Shown here: in pieces, positions 1-8,400 of the stretch
Position numbering within the stretch: the stretch's first letter is position 1
Layout: the number at the start of each line of letters is the position of its first letter
Assembly: GCA_964036295.1 (NCBI GenBank)
Contig: OZ038468.1
Span: 2,449,501 to 2,513,500, forward strand
Direction: 5' to 3'
Source of the DNA: Plumapathes pennacea
Lineage: Eukaryota > Cnidaria > Anthozoa > Antipatharia > Myriopathidae
Length of the DNA stretch: 64,000 nucleotides
Position numbers and translations under genes: made by a program
Notes under the pieces: model-generated
Databases searched by the model: none
The model's input: only the letters and a program-made list of their open reading frames with translations
Told to the model about the DNA's origin: nothing

Positions 1-3000
1 TTTTGCAATACGTTTGCCTTATCTATCTTCATCCGTTGGCGAGATATAGCTGCTTAAAGTTGGCTCTTTTCGTTGAAAGGTGTGATGAATTAATTAGTGC
101 TTGATTTGCTCTAATTTGCTTTAATTTCTCACGACGCGCGGCCTAAAAGTTTACAAAAGCTATGCAAACTCTGTCGGCATAGTCCCAGGAACGTTCCCTG
201 AAAGTTTCATGCGATTCTGAGATGGTCGAAAAATGTTGAAATTTCGACAAAATACTAAGGCTATAGCACAGGGTTTTTTGCCGATTTTGGCCAAAAATTG
301 AAAACTCTTGAAACTTTCAGGAAACCTTCCTGGGACTATAAGAAGACTTTTTTCAATACATTTGCCTTATCTATCTTCATCCGTTGGCGAGATATAGCTG
401 CTTAAAGTTGGCTCTTTTCGTTGAAAGGTGTGATGAATTACTTAGTGCTTGATTTGCTCTACATTGCTTTAATTTCTCACGACGCGCGGCCTAAAAGTTT
501 ACAAAAACTATGCAAACTCTGTCGGCATAGTCCCAGGAACGTTCCCTAAAAGTTTCATGCGATTCTGAGATGGTCGAAAAATGTTGGAATTTCGACAAAA
601 TACTAAGGCTATAGCACAGGGTTTTTTGCCGATTTTGGGCAAAAATTGAAAACTCTTGAAACTTTCAGGAAACCTTCCTGGGACTAAAAGAAGACTTTTT
701 GCAATACATTTGCTTTATCTATCTTCATCCGTTGGCAAGATATAGCTGCTTAAAGTTGGCTCTTTTCGTTGAAAGGTGTGATGAATTAATTAGTGCTTGA
801 TTTGCTCTAATTTGCTTTAATTTCTCACGACGCGCGGCCTAAAAGTTTACAAAAACTATGCAAACTCTGTCGGCATAGTCCCTGGAACGTTCCCTGAAAG
901 TTTTGATGCGATTCTGAGATGGTCGAAAAATGTTGGAATTTCGACAAAATACTAAGGCTATAGCACAGGGTTTTTTGCCGATTTTGGGCAAAAATTGAAA
1001 ACTCTTGAAACTTTCAGGAAACCTTCCTGGGACTATAAGAAGACTTTTTGCAATATATTTGCCTTATCTATCTTCATCCGTTGGCGAGATATAGCTGCTT
1101 AAAGTTGGCTCTTTTCGTTGAAAGGTGTGATGAATTAATTAGTGCTTGACTTGCTCTAATTTGCTTTAATTTCTCACGACGCGCGGCCTAAAAGTTTACA
1201 AAAACTATGCAAACTCTGTCGGCATAGTCCCAGGAACGTTCCCTGAAAGTTTCATGCGATTCTGAGATGGTCGAAAAATGTTGGAATTTCGACAAAATAC
1301 TAAGGCTATAGCACAGGGTTTTTTGCCGATTTTGGCCAAAAATTGAAAACTCTTGAAACTTTCAGGAAACCTTCCTGGGACTATAAGAAGACTATTTGCA
1401 ATACATTTGCCTTATCTATCTTCATCCGTTGGCGAGGTATAGCTGCTTAAAGTTGGCTCTTTTCGTTGAAAGGTGTGATGAATTAATTAGTGCTTGATTT
1501 GCTCTAATTTGCTTTAATTTCTCACGACGCTCGGCCTAAAAGTTTACAAAAACTATGCAAACTCTGTCGGCATAGTCCCAGGAACGTTCCCTGAAAGTTT
1601 CATGCGATTCTGAGATGGTCGAAAAATGTTGGAATTTCGACAAGATACTAAGGCTATAGCACAGGGTTTTTTTGCCGATTTTGGGCAAAAATTGAAAACT
1701 CTTGAAACTTTCAGGAAACCTTCCTGGGACTATAAGAAGACTTTTTGCAATACATTTGCTTTATCTATATTCATCCGTTGGCGAGATATAGCTGCTTAAA
1801 GTTGGCTCTTTTCGTTGAAAGGTGTGATGAATTAATTAGTGCTTGATTTGCTCTAATTTGCTTTAATTTCTCACGACGCGCGGCCTAAAAGTTTACAAAA
1901 ACTATGCAAACTCTGTCGGCATAGTCCCAGGAACGTTCCCTGAAAGTTTCATGCGATTCTGAGATGGTCGAAAAATGTTGGAATTTCGACAAAATACTAA
2001 GGCTATAGCACAGGGTTTTTTGCCGACTTTGGCCAAAAATTGAAAACTCTTGAAACTTTCAGGAAACCTTCCTGGGACTATAAGAAGACTATTTGCGATA
2101 CATTTGCCTTATCTATCTTCATCCGTTGGCGAGATATAGCTGGTTAAGGTTGGCTCTTTTCGTTGAAAGGTGTGATGAATTAATTAGTGCTTGATTTGCT
2201 CTAATTTGCTTTAATTTCTCACGACGCGCGGCCTAAAAGTTTACAAAAATTATGCAAACTCTGTCGGCATAATCCCAGGAAGGTTCCCTGAAAGTTTCAT
2301 GCGATTCTGAGATGGTCGAAAAATGTTGGAATTTCGACAAAATTTTAAGGCTATAGCACAGGGTTTTTTGCCGATTTTGGCCGAAAATTGAAAACTCTTG
2401 AAACTTTCAGGAAACCTTCCTGGGACTATAAGAAGACTATTTGCAATACATTTGCCTTATCTATCTTCATCCGTTGGCGAGATATAGCTGCTTAAAGTTG
2501 GCTCTTTTCGTTGAAAGGTGTGATGAATTAATTAGTGCTTGATTTGCTCTAATTTGCTTTAATTTCTCACGACGCGCGGCCTAAAAGTTTACAAAAACTA
2601 TGCAAACTCTGTCGGCATAGTCCCAGGAACGTTCCCTGAAAATTTCATGCGATTCTGAGATGGTCGAAAAATGTTGGAATTTCGACAAAATACTAAGGCT
2701 ATAGCACAGGGTTTTTTTGCCGATTTTGGGCAAAAATTGAAAACTCTTGAAACTTTCAGGAAACCTTCCTGGGACTATAAGAAGACTTTTTGCAATACAT
2801 TTGCCTTATCTATCTTCATCCGTTGGCGAGATATAGCTGCTTAAAGTTGGCTCTTTTCGTTGAAAGGTGTGATGAATAATTAGTGCTTGATTTGCTCTAA
2901 TTTGCTTTAATTTCTCACGACGCGCGGCCTAAAAGTTTACAAAAACTATGCAAACTCTGTCGGCATGGTCCCAGGAACGTTCCCTGAAAGTTTCATGCGA

Positions 3001-4403
3001 TTCTGAGATGGTCGAAAAATGTTTGAATTTCGACAAAATACTAAGGCTATAGCACAGGGTTTTTTTGCCGATTTTGGCCAAAAATTGAAAACTCTTGAAA
3101 CTTTCAGGAAACCTTCCTGGGACTATAAGAAGACTTTTTGCAATACATTTGCCTTATCTATCTTCATCCGTTGGCGAGATATAGCTGCTTAAAGTTGGCT
3201 CTTTTCGTTGAAAGGTGTGATGAATTAATTAGTGCTTGACTTGCTCTAATTTGCTTTAATTTCTCACGATGCGCGGCCTAAAAGTTTACAAAAACTATGC
3301 AAACTCTGTCGGCATAGTCCCAGGAACGTTCCCTGAAAGTTTCATGCGATTCTGAGATGGTCGAAAAATGTTGGAATTTCGACAAAATACTAAGGCTATA
3401 GCACAGGGTTTTTTGCCGATTTTGGCCGAAAATTGAAAACTCTTGAAACTTTCAGGAAACCTTCCTGGGACTATAAGAAGACTTTTTGCAATACATTTGC
3501 CTTATCTATATTCATCCGTTGGCGAGATATAGCTGCTTAAAGTTGGCTCTTTTCGTTGAAAGGTGTGATGAATTAATTAGTGCTTGATTTGCTCTAATTT
3601 GCTTTAATTTCTCACGACGCGCGGCCTAAAAGTTTACAAAAACTATGCAAACTCTGTCGGCATAGTCCCAGGAACGTTCCCTGAAAGTTTCATGCGATTC
3701 TGAGATGGTCGAGAAATGTTGGAATTTTGACAAAATACTAAGGCTATAGCACAGGGTTTTTTTTGCCGATTTTGGGCAAAAATTGAAAACTCTTGAAACT
3801 TTCAGGAAACCTTCCTGGGACTATAAGAAGACTTTTTGCAATACATTTGCCTTATCTGTCTTCATCCGTTGGCGAGATATAGCTGCTTAAAGTTGGCTCT
3901 TTTCGTTGAAAGGTGTGATGAATTAATTAGTGCTTGATTTGCTCTAATTTGCTTTAATTTCTCACGACGCGCGGCCTAAAAGTTTACAAAAACTATGCAA
4001 ACTCTGTCGGCATGGTCCCAGGAACGTTCCCTGAAAGTTTCATGCGATTCTGAGATGGTCGAAAAATGTTGGAATTTCGACAAAATACTAAGGCTATAGC
4101 ACAGGGTTTTTTGCCGATTTTGGCCAAAAATTGAAAACTCTTGAAACTTTCAGGAAACCTTCCTGGGACTATAAGAAGACTATTTGCAATACATTTGCCT
4201 TATCTATCTTCATCCGTTGGCGAGATATAGCTGCTTAAAGTTGGCTCTTTTCGTTGAAAGGTGTGATGAATTAATTAGTGCTTGATTTGCTCTAATTTAT
4301 TTAATTTCTCACGACGCGCGGCCTAAAAGTTTACAAAAACTGTGCTAACTCTGTCGGCATAGTCCCAGGAACGTTCCCTGAAAGTTTCATGCGATTCTGA
4401 GAT
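1..4403. repeat. 348-bp tandem repeat array, about 12.7 units
   Basis: The sequence repeats head to tail with a period of 347-350 bp, mostly 348. The landmark ATAGTCCCAGG (or a one-base variant) recurs at 179, 527, 875, 1224, 1572, 1921, 2269, 2617, 2965, 3314, 3662, 4012 and 4359. Units differ by scattered single-base changes and by small length changes in a T-run (TTTTTT to TTTTTTTT before GCCGA). Each unit contains a CpG-rich patch CACGACGCGCGGCC, which has decayed to GACGCTCGG near 1527 and GATGCGCGG near 3268. No long open frame runs through the units. The array starts before the window. The period is close to twice a nucleosomal spacing of about 174 bp, which is an observation and not evidence of function. 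It could be a satellite or a tandemly amplified fold-back element. Confidence 0.97.
179..339. repeat. Fold-back inverted repeat inside each 348-bp unit (first copy shown)
   Basis: In the first unit the 29-bp arm at 179-207 (ATAGTCCCAGG ... CTGAAAGTTT) is the reverse complement of 311-339 (AAACTTTCAG ... CCTGGGACTAT) with two mismatches. The arms enclose a 103-bp loop. Inside the loop GTCGAAA and TTTCGAC form a second short inverted pair, and TTTTGGCCAAAA is a small palindrome. The same arrangement recurs in every unit of the array. A transcript or single strand would fold into a stem-loop of about 160 nt. The arms resemble the ends of a miniature inverted-repeat element that was amplified in tandem, but I see no clear target-site duplication. 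Confidence 0.8.
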
Positions 4404-4446
4404 TGTCTAAAATTGACCGGAATTTGACAAATAGCTAGGGCTTAAT
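4404..4446. repeat. Decayed end of the 348-bp array
   Basis: After GATTCTGAGAT the match to the unit drops abruptly but does not vanish. GGAATTTGACAAATAGCTAGG aligns with the unit's GGAATTTCGACAAAATACTAAGG, allowing small gaps. Beyond about 4446 I cannot align it. Loss of identity at the array edge is expected where homogenisation by unequal exchange no longer reaches. Confidence 0.6.
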
Positions 4447-5053
4447 GGGGCGTTAATGAGCTCACTTTGTTCGTTTCTGAGGTAGAAGGGATTAAAATTC
4501 CGGCTATCGGACAAAAATTAAGATTTTGGGCCTGCACACACAAGACAGACGGTTTGTGGATGTGGAAACCGTTTGCCATGTTTTATTGCTGTCACCTTTA
4601 TTTTGTCTTTGTAGTTTCCCACCAGAAGTGCGTCGTATAGTGCGGAGAAGTTGATTTTTGATAACTTACCAATTTGACAGCTGATTTATCCATCATATGT
4701 TACTACATTACTCATATATTTTTGTCTTGAGATATTGGGAGAATTTGTATTATGAGTGTGAAAAGTTTGACGGCGTAAAAACTGTTTTAGTTGACGTATC
4801 GATCGTGATACCTTTCGTTAGAGGAAGATGGTTCAAGGAAGTTCTGAAATATATTTGGTTTCGTCAAAAAAAAAATGGAACCATTTTCGAAAGAATGTCG
4901 AAATTTGAGAAACAGCCAAGTTTCAGAGTTGGAACACAAAACGCAAGGAAAACATACGGGAGAGAATAAACTCGAGCTGATTTCCGGCGTTCATATATGT
5001 TATCGGTTTATTCTACGTAAAAGCAGTACAAGATGACATTAAAATCTTAGGCC
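4447..5053. other. Single-copy-like DNA without a recognised gene
   Basis: This AT-rich stretch contains a 90-codon open frame (4697-4969, +) whose predicted product I do not recognise. It has no convincing splice sites or other coding support, so I do not call it a gene. Near 4620 the stretch CACCTTTATTTTGTCTTTGTAG looks like a + strand splice acceptor, but all three downstream frames stop within about 60 bases. A TTTATT at 5007-5012 would read AATAAA on the minus strand and is a distant candidate poly(A) signal for the minus-strand exon further right. Confidence 0.5.
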
Positions 5054-5161
5054 CTGTTTACATGGGGTCAGAGGACTGTCCCCCTTTACATGCCAAGCGC
5101 TATCCTTAGGGCGATCTCGCCAAGAGCTTGAAGGGCATTGCCCTACCTATCATGTAAACAG
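5054..5161. mobile_element. Candidate MITE, 11-bp terminal inverted repeats
   Basis: CTGTTTACATG at 5054-5064 is the exact reverse complement of CATGTAAACAG at 5151-5161, bounding a 108-bp segment. The interior has no open frame. The size and the short perfect ends fit a non-autonomous inverted-repeat element. I could not identify a clear target-site duplication, so the superfamily and exact ends are open. The true element may extend a little further on either side. Confidence 0.5.
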
Positions 5162-5191
5162 AACAAGGAATTTCAACAGAGAATGGCCTCC

Positions 5192-5210
5192 AAGGAGGGT
5201 CACCCTCCTT
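5192..5210. repeat. 19-bp perfect palindrome
   Basis: AAGGAGGGT (5192-5200) and ACCCTCCTT (5202-5210) are exact inverted copies around a single central C. It lies about 30 bases after the candidate MITE at 5054-5161 and could be an extended part of that element or a protein-binding site. Nothing in the sequence decides between these. Confidence 0.6.
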
Positions 5211-5454
5211 CTAGGACCTTAATTTTGTTTATTTGGATTTGCGTCATTTGTATTACAAAATGACAGATTAGCAAATTATGTTCTATTATTGCAGCACGTG
5301 TACTTCGCTGATTTCAAATTTATTAGCTTTCTGAATTTTCAGAGATTGGCCAGCAACCAAATAACAGCAGCTGACGTTTGAATCAACTAGTCCCTACTAA
5401 TGATAATATACAAAGTAAGATTTCCTCAACAGGGGCTAATTCAATAAAAATTTA

Positions 5455-5639
5455 CACGTGTATTTTACAAGTTGGGTCATTATTCAAACACCACCAAACG
5501 GACTCTACTCCAGCAAAGTCTGCACGTTATTATTGATACAGGTTCCCAGTGCACAACCTCTTCAGTATTTGGCCATTGTATTGGCTTAAAGTGTGTTTCA
5601 ACGTGTGAAGAAATTGGTCCGAATTGTAAAATACGCTTG
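5455..5639. mobile_element. Candidate degenerate MITE with 24-bp imperfect inverted ends
   Basis: The 24 bases at 5455-5478 (centre GTATTTTACAA) match the reverse complement of 5616-5639 (centre TTGTAAAATAC) at 18 of 24 positions. The ends enclose 185 bp with no coding potential. The arms are well placed, but the imperfect match means this could be an old element or a chance similarity in AT-rich DNA. Confidence 0.35.
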
Positions 5640-5949
5640 TAATTGCTTTATTGAGTTGGTCACAGGATACAAATAAAAGATAACAATCGTTCTAAAATTA
5701 GTCAATGCACAATAACCCTAAAACGTGTTACCAGAGTTGCTAATGAATGCTTGTGAACAGTTTCGACAAAATGAGTCTGTCAGTCGTTTAGAAGTCGTTT
5801 AACAAGGACGTTTTTCATCCAATTTTTAACCCAACATGCGACCAAAATTGTCAGATTTGTTTCGCTCCATTTCATTGAAGGCTTGGTCAGTAGCATATGC
5901 GTAAAGCTTATCTGCGACATGTTGTTTAACTCTGTTTACAAACGCCTTT
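5640..5949. other. Non-coding stretch, nothing recognised
   Basis: AT-rich sequence between two candidate miniature elements. TTTATT at about 5648-5653 reads AATAAA on the minus strand and is a possible poly(A) signal for the minus-strand exon, though it would imply a 3' UTR of about 1.1 kb. I see no open frame or RNA gene here. Confidence 0.4.
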
Positions 5950-6139
5950 TTAACCCTTTCACTTCCAAGCTCATGATACAAATTCTTTCGACCTCTCAAG
6001 TAAAAGATGTACGAGTGATGTAAGAGTTCAATCTAGCAAAGCTATCAAAAGTCAAGTTCTCCATACCTTATGATATATCTCTGGTTAGAAACTGAAGGAG
6101 AAAATTGAATTTGATCACTCTTGGGAGTGAAAGGGTTAA
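5950..6139. mobile_element. TTAA-flanked MITE (piggyBac-like ends)
   Basis: TTAACCCTTTCACTTCCAAG (5950-5969) and CTTGGGAGTGAAAGGGTTAA (6120-6139) are inverted copies with a single mismatch in 20 bp, bounding 190 bp. The outer TTAA on each side matches the target-site duplication typical of the piggyBac superfamily, and the next bases CCCT fit that superfamily's usual 5'-CCYT terminus. There is no transposase, so it would be a non-autonomous element mobilised in trans. From memory, near-identical ends are common in anthozoan genomes, but this was not searched. Confidence 0.75.
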
Positions 6140-6204
6140 GTGACATGACTCAGCTGCTTCGTCAATGGATTACTACTTATCATTGGTTACCATTACAACC
6201 ACAC

Positions 6205-6239
6205 TGTTTGTTTGTTTGTTTGTTTGTTGTTGTTGTTTT
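6205..6239. repeat. TTTG / TTG microsatellite
   Basis: Five to six TTTG units pass into three GTT units and end in TTTTA. It is a simple-sequence repeat with no further function visible. Confidence 0.9.
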
Positions 6240-6779
6240 AGATATATGAAGCACCAGTAGTTACAATAAAGCAGTTTTCGGATGTCTTTTGTAAAACTAA
6301 AACCGGCCGAAATAATTTGCAAATGGTTTCACTTTGAGGAATGAACGAAATCAGCAATATGGCAAAACAACATCGATACTTGTTTGCTTACGCGAGGAGA
6401 TCGAAATCGGGTTTGGCATTTGTACCTGATTGGCTCAGAATGCTGCCAAATTTGTCTGGACCAACCCAAAAGCGTAAAAACACAAGAGCAAAGCAATCAC
6501 CCGATTGCATTCGACAACCGTATCCAAAAACTGCTCTAACTTGGCAACTAGTGAAATTAAATTGAACAATTTTTTTTTCAAAGTTAAGTATCTAGAATAA
6601 AAACAAAAGCAGAAAATATGAGATCAAAAGATAACCGCTAAACTACAGTAGCCCTTAACTGTCATTCAATCAAAGTAAATCCCCTCGTTTAACTTTTGAA
6701 ATAGCAAAAAAATAAAACAGTAATAAAACTTCAGGTAGATCGCGTTTATCACCTCGACGTTACTCCGTTACCGTTTTGC
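6240..6779. other. Probable 3' UTR or downstream flank of the minus-strand exon
   Basis: This stretch lies immediately downstream of the stop codon of the minus-strand terminal exon and is likely to contain its 3' untranslated region. I see no AATAAA on the minus strand (TTTATT on +) close to the stop, so the transcript end is not fixed. On the + strand, AATAAA occurs near 6267 and 6594. A 74-codon + strand open frame at 6341-6565 has no recognisable domain and no supporting splice sites, so it is not called. Confidence 0.4.
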
Positions 6780-6967
6780 TCAGCAGTCGCTTTGGCCTGA
6801 TTCATCGAGACGCTTGAGGGGGGAAGGATCAAATGCACTTAGAATGTCGTCTGGGACGTCTTCAATTTCAATTTCGTCTCGACTTTGGTACATTGGGTTC
6901 AGGAAGCCAGTATTTTCAGCTCCAGTTTGCGCCTCTGCGAGCTCCTCAGCTGCTGAGCTTGTTCCGT
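6780..6967 (-). CDS. Terminal exon of an unidentified receptor-like protein (C-terminal tail, partial)
   Basis: Read on the minus strand, the segment begins directly after a canonical acceptor (TTTTTCAG). Two bases complete a split codon, then 61 codons run to TGA at 6782-6780. The predicted tail is strongly acidic and has no hydrophobic segment. Residues 21-26 are F-L-N-P-M-Y, matching FxNPxY, the tyrosine-based endocytosis and PTB-domain-binding signal known from LDL-receptor-type tails. An acidic patch follows (D30-E36, then D39-D40) and an SP-containing stretch (residues 46-50, DPSPL). The chain ends SDC. These traits suggest the cytoplasmic tail of a transmembrane receptor or adhesion protein, which is an inference. 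I cannot assign the family. Frame, acceptor and stop agree, and composition is clearly more protein-like than that of the antisense open frame. The upstream exon was not found between here and 8.08 kb. It could also be an isolated relic. Confidence 0.72.
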
Positions 6968-6985
6968 CTGAAAAAGGGTAAAATC
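6968..6985 (-). promoter_or_regulatory. Splice acceptor (3' splice site) of the terminal exon
   Basis: On the minus strand the bases read TTGATTTTACCCTTTTTCAG up to the exon. This is a pyrimidine-rich tract ending in CAG with no other AG in the last 15 or so bases. The exon continues in a clean open frame from here, entering with two bases of a split codon. Confidence 0.7.
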
Positions 6986-7044
6986 AAACCACTGAACTTT
7001 CACGAAACTACACCCCGAGTCTTCACGACCAACCATATCACGAC

Positions 7045-7157
7045 AAAAAAAATAAAAACAAATAAAAACAAAAACAAAAACAAAACAAAAAACTGAACAA
7101 AAAACAAAACAAACAAACAAACAAAAAAAAAAACAAAGAACAAAACAAAAGAAAGAA
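7045..7157. repeat. A-rich low-complexity tract (CAAAA / CAAA / AAAAT)
   Basis: Runs of A interrupted by single C, T or G, including CAAAA and CAAA units. On the minus strand it is a T-rich tract about 80-190 bases upstream of the splice acceptor, so it would lie inside the intron. It could be a decayed poly(A) tail of a retroelement, but no element body is recognisable beside it. Confidence 0.85.
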
Positions 7158-8076
7158 GTTTTGGGATTCAAGTTTGGCGTAGCAACTATCCGCACGCACC
7201 ATTAGAATTCTTTAAGGAGCAATCTTAGGACCAGAGCGAGACTTCCCAAGAATGATCAACTTCAATTTTCTGTTTCAGTTTCTCATCAGAAAAATATCAT
7301 ACAGTATAGGGATCTTGGCTTTTGACGCCTAGGTAAAATGAAACCTGATTAAGCTTTAAATTATTCGTACGTTTGCTTCAGGGTTGCCTCACAAGGTTGA
7401 GAGGATCTACATTATGAGCTTTGGAGTTAAAACGTCGGCCAGGAAAGAAAACAGTAATGCGTGAATTATTTCATGTCATGCATAATTGATTTTGACAGTT
7501 TGACTTCGAGCAATTGTTTCTAATCACAGGCTACGATTATAAATCTAGCCTACGCTTCATTCCTGATCTGGTTTTCTTCTTCTTCGGTCAGGCTTTCTTA
7601 AATTCCAGTGGGCTTGTTGTAATTTAGAGCTATTATCACTGCGGGTTCGGTAAACTTATGGTTGTTTAACATGCTTATGTTAAAGTTGAAAAACCCGAAA
7701 CAGCTGGGAGCGCCTTTAACTTGTCGAAATGATGGTATCGTACGATTATGTTTGCTTCATTTCGTTTAGTTTTGACCAAAAATAAAACAAATCAAAGCAG
7801 CGATGCCGCTGTTAGGTCGGTTCTCTTTTTCATTGGCAGACTTTGGCTGTGGTCTAGTTCGTTAGTACAACAGGTTTAGGAGGGCATGTGAATGGGGAGG
7901 GAGCTGAGAAGAACAAGGTCTGGTGCCAGACTTCGAGTGAACAACAAGCTGCGCGGACAAATACAAGGGCCCGTTACCCAGGCAAGGAGCGGTCATTCCT
8001 GTGCGTTAGGAGTGCTTTCCTTTGCTCAACGTTTTAAAATTTGGTTGTCCGATACAATCTTGTTTAGAAAAATTTC
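7158..8076. other. Intron or intergenic DNA without a recognised gene
   Basis: If the terminal exon at 6780-6967 is functional, this stretch is the 3' part of its last intron. I read both strands for an upstream exon with a donor site and found none. A 34-codon minus-strand frame near 7570-7660 is basic (R-K-P-D-R-R-R-R) but lacks convincing splice signals. A 62-codon + strand frame at 7892-8080 runs into the satellite edge and is unsupported. GTCTGG / CCAGAC at 7918-7931 is a short inverted repeat. Confidence 0.45.
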
Positions 8077-8400
8077 ATAAGAGGGTACCCCTACCAAAAA
8101 TACATAAAGAGTACCCTTTCTAAAAAATTATAAGAGGGGAACCTTATTAAAAATCATAAGGGGGGACCCTTACGAAAAATTATAAGGGAAACTCTTACTA
8201 AAAATAGGGGGATACCCTTAAAAAAATGTTATAAGGGGGGGTAATCACTAACCCATCATCAGGGGGATCCTTACTACAAATCATAAAAGGGGACCCTTAC
8301 TAAGAAATCATAAGGGGGAACTGTTACTAAAAATAATAAGGGGGTAGTCTCACAACAAAACATAAAGGGCGACCCTTACAAAAAATACTAAGGGGGGAAC
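8077..8400 (+). repeat. Decayed left edge of the short-unit satellite
   Basis: Degenerate units carry the G-box and ACCCTTAC core but use a linker ATAAG (CATAAG or TATAAG) in place of the later TACCAA. Unit length and sequence vary, with insertions such as GGTAATCACTAACCC near 8240. One unit at about 8160-8185 has the TTACGAAAAAT form typical of satellite B, while its neighbours have TTACTAAAAAT as in satellite A. From about 8400 the linker switches to TACCAA and the units become uniform. Confidence 0.85.

Noticed and set aside
4697..4969. 90-codon + strand open frame
   Set aside because: The product is unrecognised. There are no splice sites or promoter, and the length is plausible by chance in 600 bases of AT-rich DNA. 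It remains possible but unsupported.
6341..6565. 74-codon + strand open frame
   Set aside because: There is no recognisable domain and no supporting signals, and it lies where the 3' UTR of the minus-strand exon is expected.
6833..7096. 87-codon + strand open frame
   Set aside because: It is antisense to the minus-strand terminal exon and then runs into the A-rich tract (K/N repeats). It is a shadow.
6899..7195. 98-codon minus-strand open frame
   Set aside because: It overlaps the real exon in another frame and its first half is the translated T-rich tract (F/C repeats).
7280..7333. Possible small + strand exon between CTGTTTCAG and CTAG-GTAAAA
   Set aside because: All three frames contain a stop inside the 54 bases, so it cannot be an internal coding exon.
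7570..7660. Basic minus-strand reading frame (R-K-P-D-R-R-R-R) as the missing upstream exon
   Set aside because: It is closed by stops on both sides within about 34 codons and has no acceptable donor leading into the exon at 6967.
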